Position numbers and translations under genes: made by a program. A DNA stretch of 64,000 nt, taken from NCBI GenBank assembly GCA_902702965.1, contig CACRXP010000114.1, forward strand, positions 90,062-154,061, written 5' to 3'. The notes under the pieces are model-generated. The model was not told the DNA's origin, searched no databases, and was given only the letters and a program-made list of their open reading frames with translations. Shown here piece by piece: positions 12,955 through 23,885 of this stretch (its first letter is position 1; each line of letters opens with the position of its first letter). Origin of the DNA: Spirometra erinaceieuropaei (Eukaryota > Platyhelminthes > Cestoda > Diphyllobothriidea > Diphyllobothriidae).

Positions 12955-13350
12955 TCATTTACATATCATGTTAAGTAGGCGTTTGATCCTTAATGTTGTG
13001 ATTCGGATCTCACTCGATCGCATTCTATCCGCCAGCCAGCTTGCTCCTGGCGACAATGAATGCTGTGTCATAGGACATATGCCACAAAGAATACATAGAA
13101 AACGCGCATAGAGTGCCACTGGCTAGACGCAGACTATTGTTTCAAGGCCCTTGCTGATCATCATTACACCATAGGCCTTATGAAGTTAGGTATATGAGGC
13201 CGACAGAATGGGATAACTCAACCACAACAATGCGGATCAAACGCCTACTTGACATGCATGTGTACCACACATTATGTGGCCCATGATGTACTGATGATCG
13301 GCAACGAATATGAAACGGCGGTGCGCGTTTGGCCTGTTACACTCGTGACA
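12955..13350. repeat. Foldback-like dispersed repeat, partly shared with 15.05-15.19 kb
   Basis: GATCATCATTACACCATAGG followed by CCTTATGAAG near 13155-13185 closely matches 15137-15165 in direct orientation. The segment 13230-13350 matches 15186-15060 in inverted orientation; its translated frame carries the residues LMIGNEYETAV, and the minus-strand frame at 15186 carries LMIGNDRETAV. The same sequence therefore occurs here twice, tail to tail. The family is unknown to me. Confidence 0.5.
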
Positions 13351-13370
13351 AGCTGCCTACGTAAGATATG

Positions 13371-13389
13371 TATATATATATATATATAT
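13371..13389. repeat. (TA)n microsatellite
   Basis: An alternating TA run immediately precedes the first copy of a 125-bp direct repeat. A longer (AT)n run follows the second copy at 13891. Confidence 0.8.
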
Positions 13390-13513
13390 CAATCAGGAAT
13401 GGGCGCACACCGACCTATTGGCTTCACAAAGCAAACAAGCTCCGTATGTGTGGCAAAGGTCACGAACAGGCAACCAATTATCAGGCCGAAGTCGGCCAAG
13501 TCATAATAGCAGC
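13389..13513 (+). repeat. 125-bp direct repeat, unit 1
   Basis: This segment recurs almost unchanged at 13762-13887 (a few substitutions). Both units start at ATCAATCAGGAATGGGCGCA and end near AGTCATARTAGCAGC. Unit 1 follows a (TA)n tract. Confidence 0.85.
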
Positions 13514-13761
13514 GAGGGGGGACGACAGATAATGCGGGTAGATTGATACAGCACTGTTTCGGGCTTATTCTGCCTTCATTCAGCCAATCATAACCCTGAC
13601 CACCAGCAGCTGAGACCAGAAACACAAACATGCGCACAGACGCACCTGGCGCAGTCGGTCCACCACTGAGGCCTACCAGATGGGTCATAAGCACTTCATC
13701 GAACCGAAGTTCATCAGTGCCTCGCCACCTGTCATTCTCTGTCGCTGCAGATCGGGTATTT

Positions 13762-13886
13762 ATCAATCAGGAATGGGCGCACACCGATCTATTGGCTTCA
13801 CAAAGCAAACAAGCTCCGTATGTGTGGCGAAGGTCACGAACAGGCAACCAATTACCAGGCCGAAGTCGGCCAAGTCATAGTAGCAG

Positions 13887-13887
<1 letters not shown>
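13762..13887 (+). repeat. 125-bp direct repeat, unit 2
   Basis: Second copy of 13389-13513, offset by about 373 bp. It is followed at once by a (AT)n tract. The arrangement TA-tract/unit...unit/TA-tract suggests duplication or slippage involving the dinucleotide runs. Confidence 0.85.

Positions 13888-13890
<3 letters not shown>

Positions 13891-13918
<28 letters not shown>
13891..13918. repeat. (AT)n microsatellite
   Basis: Fourteen uninterrupted AT dinucleotides directly after the second 125-bp unit. Confidence 0.9.
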
Positions 13919-14470
13919 CAAACGTATTATCGAATTGCGGACATAGGTGCCAAGTAAAGGTCCAGCCACGTGTTTCCCCGATATTCTGCCGCTGCGTGAC
14001 ACAGCTGCGAGGGTTTCGGCTCGTTAGTGGGACCCCCAGCGTTTTCTATGCGGTTTCCTCTATATGAACTCCAGAGAATAATCCAGTGAATAAATTCAGA
14101 AGTTACTTAGTGCAGCATACAGTGTTTAATCTCCAAAACACGACTTTTTGGAGTCGTTTCCCAGCGACTTCATTCCATGTCCTGTATTAGGTAATTTCTG
14201 AAATTATTCACTTTATATATACATATGTTACAATCAAATTGCTCTTTGGGAAAGGAAGGAGGTTTTGCTTTGTAACTTTTCGACGCTGATGTCCCAATTT
14301 GTAGTCGTCAGACGTTGAATAAATAAACGAAAAACAGATAACATTTCACATCTTAAAGACCAATACTTGTTCTGTGTTTGCGTCTTCATGTACCAATTAG
14401 GTCCGGTCTTTTCCATTTTTTCTCCGACATGGCACCTAACACACTATATCGGTTGTTATATGTGCCTCCT

Positions 14471-15075
14471 GAGTGCACGACTTCGAGATACCCCGGGCCT
14501 TTTGGACTGGTAGATGTCGGCCATGCAAGTTTCTTCGCGTGCGAATGCGTGCCGGCTATCTAGGGTATGCATGGACACTTGATACGGGATCACTAGGGGA
14601 CGTGGGCGAACAGTCGGCAGGGAACATAAAGGTGCAAATCTACGTGGCCGCATCGGGTTCGTTGGTATCTGTGACATAACAATGGATTGGGAATGTACAG
14701 TTCAGTCACAGACCAATCACATTCACATCTAACGCCGTCATCTGAGAGCATGACTTTGAGATACCTTCGGCCTTCTTTGCAATGGCAGAGGCCGGCCATG
14801 CCTGTTTTGCCTCCTGTCAACGCCTGCCGGGTATCAAAGCTACGCACGGACAGTTGATACAAGATTGCTGGAGGAATATACAGGTGCCCGTGGGTGACAA
14901 GGCAATGCACATCTGCGTGGGCGCATCGGGTTTGCTGGTATACGTGACCTAACAATGGATCAGGCATGTGCAGTTAAGTCCCAGTCCAATCATAGTCCCT
15001 AATTTCTCCTCGACCGTGCCTGTTAGCTGTCCGACGACTTAGAGATTCCGGCTTCATCACTAGTGGAGTTGTGGC
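14471..15075 (+). repeat. Tandem repeat of about 273 bp, two units plus a partial third
   Basis: Unit 1 (14471-14743) and unit 2 (14744 to about 15000) share the order GAG.GCA.GACTT.GAGATACC, GGCCATGC, GGGTAT.., CTTGATAC.GGAT, GTGGCCGCATCGGG/GTGGGCGCATCGGG and TAACAATGGAT. A shortened third unit starts near 15030 (GACGACTTAGAGATTCCGG). Unit divergence is roughly a quarter of positions by eye. Overlapping ORFs on both strands are by-products of the repeat. The family is not recognised. Confidence 0.7.
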
Positions 15076-15186
15076 CGGACAAAATGGTAAGAGTGCAGCA
15101 ATCCAGACGCAGACAGCCGTTTCACGATCGTTACCGATCATCAGTGCGTCATAGGCCTTATGAAGCGAGGTATATAAACATGTCAA
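15060..15186 (-). repeat. Second site of the repeat at 12.96-13.35 kb
   Basis: The minus-strand frame ending near 15186 shares the residues LMIGN.xETAV.VW with the plus-strand frame at 13249-13350, and the DNA matches over about 100 bp. At 13130-13205 the same DNA occurs in direct orientation. Confidence 0.5.
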
Positions 15187-16742
15187 GTAAGCGTGTGACC
15201 CTCAGAGGCAGAAAAACCAATGACATAAGGACTTTGGAATCTTTTTGTTGTAGACCACTTGGAACTCCCTCGAGTCAGCCTCCTATCACGACGGACCATC
15301 TGTATCCCGCAGAGACGCGGAGGAATAGAAGTCACTGTGGGCTGAGGTTCCAAAGACTGCTCCGAGTCAGTAAGACAGAACTACTAGAACAATCCTTACT
15401 CTGGTCGAGAGAGTACAAGCAGCTCAGAAGGCAGTGGCAGCCATTGTTCAGCTAAACCAAAGGCCGCCTATTGTTTGGCAGTGCGGGGTGTGGGCGTTAG
15501 GCATAAGCCATGTCACACTGAAGTCAACGGGGGAAGAGAAAGATGGCGATTGCCGTCAGGATGTTGGTAATCTAAAGGATGCGTCATAGGCGCTGCAAGC
15601 AGTAAACTGGCAAGAAGGTCCGTCCGCTGTCACCACAACCATTCTGTGTTATTGACCGTATTATTTTATGTTGCAATTAGAGGGACTTCCTGTATGAGGG
15701 TAAAGTTGCCAGAATGGGACTCAAACGTCTACGATTTCCCCAACCTGGGCGAGGTGTATCGATTGGAGTGCCGTTTAGCCGCCAGAAAGAAGCTAGTTTT
15801 GCTTTTGAATGCCTCAGAGGTAAATCTGGCCAGAATTTCGGTCATGGTGAAAACGAATTTCTGGAGTGTTTAATGACCACCAACTTTACTGAATGCTGTC
15901 TATACTCACAATTCTAATGGATACGAAGTGAGGTCTGTTTATCCGTCATGGGAAGTTAATTTACAAAATTCTATAAATGATGCCTGTTAATTGCCTGACG
16001 TCTATGGGGCTCCGATCCCATCATTAATGGACTTGCTGTCGAACAAAAAGGGTAACAAGCAAAAGAATGGACTGTAGAAGACGAAAGTTGGCACCCGGTA
16101 TTATAAGTGGACATGGAGTAAATTCCTACGGGGTTTAGGGAGAAAGTTAGGAGAAAGATGCGTAAACAGGTATCTCCTAGAATTGGACGAATAAATGCCT
16201 TTTAATCAGGATGAGTTAAGATACCTCCGTTTCCAGCCGAGAAGCTATATCGGCAACCGTGTCGAGTCACCCGCTAAGGGTGACTTTAGCACATCCACGT
16301 TTCCTAAAAAACGTAGAAGCTAGGAGTCCAAGAAGTCTGGTTGGGCATTTTTACATATTTGGTCTGACCTGAAACCTCCTCCTCCCAAGGTGACTGTTGT
16401 CTTAAAATGGCGAGATCCGTATGCGCCCTGTTCTCTTGAAGATTAAAATGCCAGTTTAAGCCGATTTTCCCAGAAATGTCTAAAAGTTTCGCGTTCTTCG
16501 ACTTCATCATCCCAGGAAAGCATCCGATACCACCTGTAATTTCCCTTCAGAATTTTCCGAAGCATGTATAATGACCATGCACAAAGATGACTAATGCAGT
16601 AATAGGTATACTGTGTAAGCTGCCATGTGCAATAGTTTGAAGAAGAAAATAGAAGAGGTTTAAAACAGTCAATGCCTTCTGGCGCATATAACGATCGCTT
16701 ACTGGCGCAAATAGGTTCTAACTGTTAAATTTTCTTAGCATA

Positions 16743-17078
16743 TTAACTTAACGTCTGATTGAGATCTGCCACATAAAATTTGCTCCTCTCCCAAAAGTAA
16801 GTATCTAAATTTAATCTATTTATACATACAAATATAGGCAGAATGATATTACCGACAAAGACAAGGGAGACTCGAATGGCCATTTCTGGCTTATTAGTCA
16901 TCGTCAGCCAATCATACCCAACCCCGAACTGCGGCACACCCAGGCTCGAATTCCACACCTGTTTGGGCGTCCCCTACCATTGTATATTGCCGATCGAAAA
17001 CCGACAGTGCAACGGGCTCGTGGCTCAGTGGTTAGAGGCGTGGACTTCTAATAAACAGATTATCCAGTTTTAGCTTGT
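16743..17078 (+). repeat. Dispersed repeat block ending in a tRNA-like segment
   Basis: The motif ATGGCCATTTCTGGCTTATT followed by AGTCATCGTCAGCCAATC near 16878-16915 has a diverged counterpart near 56110-56145 (GGCCTGGTAGCCGTCGTCAGCCAATC). It has a possible third trace near 13580. The block is followed by a tRNA-derived stretch at 17014, which fits a composite SINE-like repeat, but its limits are uncertain. Confidence 0.45.
17014..17078 (+). repeat. tRNA-Arg(TCT)-like fragment, SINE-type
   Basis: GGGCTCGTGGCTCAGTGG followed by TTAGAGG has a good internal A-box (TGGCTCAGTGG) and a D-arm GCTC/GAGG. The following GGACTTCTAATA would place TCT in the anticodon loop. The T-arm and B-box are degenerate (CAGTTTTAGC), so this cannot be a working tRNA. 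A tRNA-derived SINE head or a decayed tRNA pseudogene is the likely reading. A comparable head occurs on the minus strand at 27735-27793. Confidence 0.5.
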
Positions 17079-17438
17079 CTTCTAAGGCAACAGCACAGCC
17101 TGGACAGGCCTATAGGAGGGCCAATCGATCAGACGATCGGTAAACCTTGATCTTCCCGGTGTGTTCGTAATCGCGTTGCGTGGATTGATTCTGCGACGAG
17201 GTCAATTATGTTCTGTTATTGGTGAACAATTCCAAACTAGCATTTGAAGTGATTTACAGAATTGCTCAACGTAAATAGGCCTGGGCCAGAATTCTGAGGC
17301 AAAGCTTTTATGTGAAAAAATTCAAAAGTATATTTGTATGTAATCTAGAAAGACGTTTATAAACATGCACAAGAATGCCTGATTTTAAAACATAAATAAA
17401 CCACAGGGTTTGCATTGAAAATTTAGAATCCCGCATAA

Positions 17439-17935
17439 GTGGATGATAACTTTGTTTTCTACGCAATCCTTCCGAACATTGAAATTACGATGGATGAGGA
17501 AGAGGAAAACAACCAGTTTGCCTTCCATGACGTCCTCTTTGGTTGCAGTGATTGTGGTGGCCATAAAACCAGAAGGTCCTGGAAAGCGATGCCGACAAAT
17601 GCGCTAGCTCCCAAGTTGCGGCTCATTCTACGAGATCCGGCCATACAGTCAAATTTGACAAGGCCAAAATTCTCGCTAGGGTAAAAAATGCGTGAGTCGA
17701 GAGCTGCTTGAGAAATGGTTCATTAGTTCCCGGTTCATTAATATTCTCAGTGACCTTTCCCCTCAATACTCGGTGCTGAGAAGCGCGCAGGTAAATACTC
17801 TTTACAACGCCAGCGTCCGTGGGCCAGATGCCCGAGCATTCGTCACACCAACACTAAACACCCGTGACGTAATTTTTCCAATTAACTACGCGAATGGCGG
17901 CCATCGAACATTCATCACACAAGTGTGACAATTTC
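17439..17935 (+). pseudogene. Penelope-like element remnant: RT end fused to GIY-YIG C-terminus
   Basis: At 17439 the frame reads VDDNFVF, the catalytic YVDD box of a Penelope-type reverse transcriptase with the Tyr position altered. It is followed by ITMDEEEEN, matching the family's FTME-E-x-N block, and a degraded FLDVLV block (FHDVLFG). A deletion then joins it to the end of the endonuclease domain: AAHSTRSGHTVKFDKAKI near 17620-17670. The family-typical C-terminus follows at 17692-17800 (RELLEKWF, then a stretch ending in YSVLR). Frames shift and stop codons intervene, so this is dead. The same 3' region is present near 37.3-37.7 kb. Assignment rests on recalled family motifs. Confidence 0.7.
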
Positions 17936-18011
17936 TGATGAAGGGGGTGGGTGTAAATGTATCCTTTAAATTTCGGTGGTCCCTCTACATGAACTACCGT
18001 GTCTGCTAATG

Positions 18012-18060
18012 TCTTTGATGATGGATTCGATCAGAAATCTGAAACGACAGGCGAATAAAG
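18012..18060 (+). ncRNA. Hammerhead-like hairpin of a Penelope-like element tail
   Basis: TTGATGA (18016-18022), a stem-loop, then GAAACGAC (18042-18049) and GGCGAATAAA form the conserved hairpin also seen at 40511 and 48090. Here the first core base (C of CTGATGA) is T, so activity is unlikely. Penelope-like elements are known to carry small hammerhead variants; identity as such is inferred. The AATAAA directly after the hairpin could serve as a polyadenylation signal. Confidence 0.5.
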
Positions 18061-18280
18061 TTCTTGTCCCGGCTATTGTGTCTTCGTCTTCACAACTGCT
18101 TTCTGGGGTTCGGCTCTTTTCTTCAATTAGTGAATTGCATGTCGACCATCAAACAGTTAGCGCACAAGAGGGCAACAATCCTCAATGAAGGTGGTGACCC
18201 CTAACTGCCTAGGTGTGCGGTAGCACAGCGACAGCAGAACACAAATACTGAAAATCCTTGAACATTAATTACCTGTGTTT

Positions 18281-18700
18281 GATGCTATCTCTGATAGTAG
18301 GTCCCAGCAGGAATCAGGCGAATAAGTTTTTAGTTCCAGCGATCCCATCTACGTCTTATGAAGAGGCATTCTGAGTAGAAATCGGAGATTTCAACGGACA
18401 ATATGGGGCCGAACAAAGCTGATAGTCAAACACTTTTTAAGAGAGCTATGGACAAATATTATGCGGGAGTAGGTGTTGAAGAGACAGGTGATTTTCTGAG
18501 ACCTGATACTGTCTTTGATAAATCCTAAACGCCAGGTGAATAACGCTCTTGGTTAGGAGATAGTATCTACATTTCCCAAACAGATCTTTTGACAAGAATT
18601 CAAAGAACAGAAGGGACACTATAGGACTGATAAAACTGATGTCCAAAGAATTTTTTAAGAAAACCATGTACAGGTAAGGTATCTGAGTAAGAGTGAAAAG
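18281..18700 (+). repeat. Degenerate tandem copies of the PLE tail (about 228 bp period)
   Basis: Two further decayed versions of the hairpin region lie downstream. One is near 18281-18350 (CTCTGATAG...GGAATCAGGCGAATAAG...). The other is near 18509-18560 (GTCTTTGATAAATCC...CGCCAGGTGAATAACGC). Each is followed by a related stretch (near 18420-18480 and 18625-18690), giving a period of about 228 bp. Both have lost parts of the hairpin. Confidence 0.45.
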
Positions 18701-21000
18701 ATGTTAAGCATATTTTATAGGATTTTCTCTTGAAACCACGAAGCCTAGAAAAATAGGCAGACATTTTATCAAAAAGCTGGGATTTTTCCAGCGCCTGAAA
18801 AACCTAGAAAAGCGAATGGAAATATTGTTAAGCAGCCAATAAAATTTCCGAAGTATAACGTGGATGGGCAAGTTTTTTAGAAACATGGTGAATTTTGAAA
18901 ATACAAGGGAATAGCGTCAACATATGCAGCAGCATTTGCGAGCGAAGGAGAGCTCGTGATGAAGGTGTCGAGAGGAGCCCTTTGGCCAAACATATTTTGA
19001 AGGGAGCACTCAAAATTGGACGACAAGGAAGTTACATAATTAATTAGAGAACTGTTACAGCGAGTTTGTCGCTAAGCAACGATAAACAATGTCAGCTTAT
19101 TTTTGTTGGAGGACTGATTCCAGACCACGCCTCCAAAATTTATTTGTCTTTCTCGCAGAGTCCTGCATTCACCACCGTATGGCAGAAGCAACTGGATGAA
19201 CGATTGTTATGTGGGCATATATGTGGCGATTAACAGATCGTGTCGAGTTTGCAGACCGCTTCGAAGACTTCCGACAATCCTCTGAGCAGGAAAGATTCGG
19301 CGATTGTATCCTGCCTACTCCAACCTCGGTTAAAAGTGCCTTCCTCGAAGTGAAGTATGATTTTAAAAAACCTTCCAGAATAGAATGATGCGAACTGACC
19401 AGTTAGAGTACAACGACCGGAATCGCATACAAGACTGTTATTCAAGTTAATTTGCAAACAAATTAAATTATTGAAGGTCAAAATGAACAGGGTTATCGCG
19501 TTACGAATCCATCTGCTCTCCATTTCTGCATTACAGTCTGATTACGAGTCAGCAGTAACGCCAAGAATAGTGTGCCGACAGTTGCCACACATACTACGTT
19601 ACTAGAAAAATCTGCTTCGTGTCTTTCGAAAATGTGTTGTGATTTTGGACTATGTGATAATTTTAGTCAATATTTGTAGAATTTCTGAGGACAATTTGGG
19701 GGATAAGGCAGTGTTTGTTGGTGCAAACACCAAGGTATTTAAGGTTTTTATGCGCATACTGTCACAATCTGAAGACACTACGTCATAGATTAGACAGTCC
19801 TGCTTAAAATTCCACTCAACGTTTGTGTAGTGAACTCTCATTACAACCCAGTATTTGTCCGACTGTTTGTGCGTCAGCATACGTCTGAAGATTAGGAGGA
19901 ATTGCGTCATCCTGAACGAAGTTATCACACAGCGGTTAGGCCAACTTGAGGCGCCTGAGTGAATGCCTCAAGAAATCGATGTGACAAATGTCCGGCCGTT
20001 CTGAAATGTGACTGTTGCTACCTTGTAGCGAGAAGCAAAAAGAGACACCGAGAAGGAGAAGTGTAAACTACAGGGCAAACGTCGAATTGTAGGCAAACGT
20101 AAGCAAATTTGCGGTTAAACAAAAAACGAACTTTGACTGAGAGGGGCATTATTTACTGGAAGACAGCTCAAATTCAAAAAGTCGCAAAGCTCCCTTTCAT
20201 CGGAAAAATGCGTCGAGAGATTGCTGATGGAGCGAGTCCCAAGAAGTAGTCGTGATAAAGGGGGCACGATCGTCTGGACAACAAAATAAGGCGGAATAGG
20301 CAGCCCAAAAACATATTTGAGTGACTTATGGTCATTAGAAAGAAACTACCTTCCAACAACCGCGATGATACATGGCCCGACCCTTTTTTAACAGTTGGAG
20401 ATAGGCTTCAGTTCTGCCAGGACAACAGCTATCCACGGGCATTAAAAGTGGAAACATAATTAAACTTACCAGCCCAGACGGAATACCTGTGGTAGAAAAC
20501 GGATGGTCTTCAGGCAAGGGGCGATTTGATCAAGCAAATCAGACCTGAATGTTTTCTAGAAAAATGGCAGAGAAATATACAGGAATTTCATATGCACGCG
20601 GGCGACAATTTCTACCAAAGTTTCTGATGAAATACTAGGCCAAGAGAGCAGTGTAATGTGCCATCATTATACTTCGTCTGGCTTTCAGACACCATATGAG
20701 AGTTGTGCCTCATTGAAGGAGCTTAAGCGGAGCCAATGAAGACGTAAGTAATTAAAAAACCTCGAACTAAAGGGGGGAAGCAGTCGGACAGAGTAATGAT
20801 TCGTACTTTTACCTAGAGACTCAGACTTCCGGGATTATTTAAAAAGCAGGTTACACCTAGCGAATTATTTGATTCACAAATCGACTTGAAGATATTTCTT
20901 GCATTTGGTCAACGGGAAATAAATTCCCTGGCCGAAACAGAAAGGAACGTTAAAAAATAATGGGCCGAGTAGTGAGACGACGGAAAAACTCTAAAAGTCA
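18701..21000. other. Anonymous DNA, no gene recognised
   Basis: Only short ORFs on both strands, the longest being 97 codons at 19230-19523 minus. No known domain is seen, and no match by eye to other repeats in the window. Confidence 0.4.
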
Positions 21001-21002
21001 AG

Positions 21003-23885
21003 CACAGAGGATGGCTGTCTAGCGCGGAGGAGGTTTAGTCTGGTAAGTTTTTTTCTTTATTTGCTGGTCCTCTTCAGGCTGTCACGTAAGCCCAACTCTA
21101 GAGGAAAGTTCTTTTTGCACTTTGGCAGCAAAGGAGGATGGAGTGAAGATATTTTATGAAATAAACCTGCGACAAAACATGAAAGATAATTAAATCTTGA
21201 GTAGACAGTCGAGTGCCTTGGGCTTCTTGTGGCGGCCATAGTTGCGGAATTCTGAAGCAGACAGGTGTTTCGAGGAAAGCATCAGAGCGGAATATAGTTT
21301 ACGAAGGTCTAGTTATCAGTGCAGGAGCAGACTTTTGTAAAACCAAAAAGAAAGCAGTGACTGATGCCAGAACGCCGAGGTCTGTCATCAATGAAGCGGT
21401 TTCAGGGGTGCTTAGCTAGGCTTATGTCAATCAGTCCACATATATATGCGTTGATGAAGAAATGGTCATGTTATCACAAGCTATTATGCCATGTAAATTT
21501 GTGCGCTTTTCATTGTCACGAAAACGTGGACTGATGCAGCGTCGTAGGACGGAGGGATACAAGGAGTCTCAATAAATGTGTCTCCCTGGAGACCGGGACG
21601 AAAATTTCTTTCGGCTAACCCGTAACTGCGGCCTGTCATCCACAGCAATGCGTTGCATGGCAGTCATTGATACGCATTGGAAAAGTCAGATAAAGATGAT
21701 TATTGTGACACTTATCGAACTGTACACCTGTCCTCAACATAAGACCTAAAGACATAGTTTCTGAACACTATCTAGGAGGCTTTCTTAGTTTTAAACTAGC
21801 TTAGCGCGATATTTTTTGCCGCGATCTCAATTATTCGCGCTACTGCAAGTTCCATCGTTGGTGATCAAAAATCTGAGGTCCACCGATACCTTTATCACTA
21901 CGGACCAAGCCCCCGCGACGACGAGGTCAACCATCATTCCCACCGGCAGCAAAATGTCTCCCGGCTACCACCACCACCATCATTATCATCATAAGATCCC
22001 ACCCAATAATGCCTCAATTGTGACCACACTTTTACATCATGCATCAGTTTGGCCAGTCGAGTGCGAATCAAATTCATCGAGGTTAGCGAACCCCTGACAT
22101 AAACGGAGGATAGCGGTCCGGCGCAAAAAGAGATTTAGCCTTTTAAGTACTTTTCTTCAATTGTTTGTCCTTCTCGGGCTGCCACGCAAGCGTAATTTTG
22201 AGAGAAATTTCTCTTTACACTTTGGGAGCTAAGGATAGTGGGATGAAGATATTCTGTTAAGTATACCTGTAGCAGAAGCCATTCATTATGCATAAAAACA
22301 CGAGAGATAATTAGAGCGTTAGTAGACGGTCGAGTGCTTTGGGAGCTTGATGACACCATCAGTCACAGGATTCTGAAGCGGCCAGATGTTTTTGAGGAAC
22401 ACTTCTCGATGTAAGATTTTTCGCAAAGGCTTAGTTATCAGTGCAAGAGCAGAAATTTGCAAAACCAAAAAGTACCAGTTGATTGATGCCAGAGATTCGA
22501 GCTCTGTCATCAAAAAAGCGCTGTCAGGGGTGTTTGATTGGAATTATGTCAATCGGACCAGAGATATGAGGTTCGATGAAGAAATAGTTACGTTATCACA
22601 AACTACCAAGGTGCGTTAATTCTCGAGCTTTGCATAACCATGAAAACCCTGACACACGAACCGTTATATGACGAGATTAATGCTAGGAATGTTAGTAGAA
22701 ATGTCCGTAAATGTCACGCGAGTGTGCATGTCGAAAATACTGTTAGAGAGAGGACGATAGGTGGTCATAATAAACACCGAAATAAGCGGCAGTTTATCGC
22801 GTGACCCATAAACACGACCTGTCATTCACAGCAGTGCGTTGCATAGCAACCAGTGGCACGCATTGGAAAAATCAAATAAGGGTGATTAATGTGACACCGA
22901 TCAAAAAGTGCACCCATATACAACGTGAAAAATGCAAGACAACGTTGCTGCACAATATCTAAGGTTGTTTCTTTTCTTCAAAAGAGACCGATAGGATGTT
23001 TGTGGCGCAACCTTAACCACTTGGGCTACTGCGATCTCCAGCGCAGGTGATCAGAAACTGGACGCCGACCAGCACCTCCATCACCACCGCCTGATTCTTC
23101 GCGGCAAGATTTCGGAAAACAGGTCGCACCAAGAGAAAACTAGAGGTAACAAAAGGATGTAGGATTCCCAAGTTAATGTAAGTTCCAAAATTATACCTCG
23201 AAATTCAATGTGACTTTCAACACCGCTTAATATTCACCGTTCCCATTATTTAAAATTTCCTACCCATCCTGACTATAGGTAAACGTACCAGCGGCGCATT
23301 AGTTTAAAAACTATTATTTTTTGTAATTTGCTTTCTGCTTATCCTCACATTAGTACGCTCACATTCTCTACTGAATGACAACGTGCGATAAGCTGTTAGC
23401 AGAAATTTGTCTATTTTCTGTGTCTTCGTGCTCTCTGTTGCTTGTGTTTCCTGACTCGTCGAACCCACTCTACCGTCATTCAACGCATGACTTAGTCCGC
23501 CAAGTACTTTGCCCTCTGGTTGTTAGTCCTCTTCAGGATGTTACGATGACCTAATTTGCGAACAAAGTCCTTTTTACGCTTCGAGAGCTTGAGATAGTGT
23601 AGGAAAGCAATTCTATAAAGTGTAGCAGCAAAAAACCCCATAAATTATGCACAAAAACAGGAAGGATAATTAGAGCGTGAATGGACATTTAAGTCTTTGG
23701 GGAGAACAGTGACATCATTTGTTGCGGAATTCTGAAGCCGATATATATTTTGAGGAAAACGTCATGGTCTAAATTTTTTTGCACAGCTTTGGTTACAAGT
23801 GCTTTCCATGAGCAAGAGTAGATTTTTCGGAGGTCTCGTAGGGGTGGTTGATCGAGCTCTGCTCACAGCGTAAAGCTGCTAGAAG
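21003..23885. repeat. Degenerate tandem array of a roughly 1.1-1.4 kb unit, two full and one partial
   Basis: Unit A (about 21003-22095), unit B (about 22096-23490) and a truncated unit C (about 23498-23885) share a series of landmarks in the same order. These are GTCCTCTTCAGGCTG, GATAATTA with an AGTAGACxGTCGAGTGC-type segment, GAATTCTGAAGC, TTAGTTATCAGTGCA.GAGCAGA, GACCTGTCATxCACAGCA and GCGTTGCAT. Unit C stops after the counterpart of the CGAGCTCTGTCATC block. No ORF persists through the unit, so it is probably a noncoding satellite-like or element-derived segment. I do not recognise the family. Confidence 0.7.

Noticed and set aside
13389..13766. 125-codon minus-strand ORF as a gene
   Set aside because: It consists of one unit of the 125-bp direct repeat plus intervening repeat DNA, and the similar text in the neighbouring frame 13763-14002 comes from the second unit.
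17014..17078. Functional tRNA-Arg gene
   Set aside because: The T-arm/B-box is degenerate and the acceptor 3' side does not pair.
17930..17960. CTGATGA at about 17934 as another hammerhead copy
   Set aside because: No stem-loop or GAAA follows. The counterpart in the 37.6-kb copy shows it is ordinary tail sequence.
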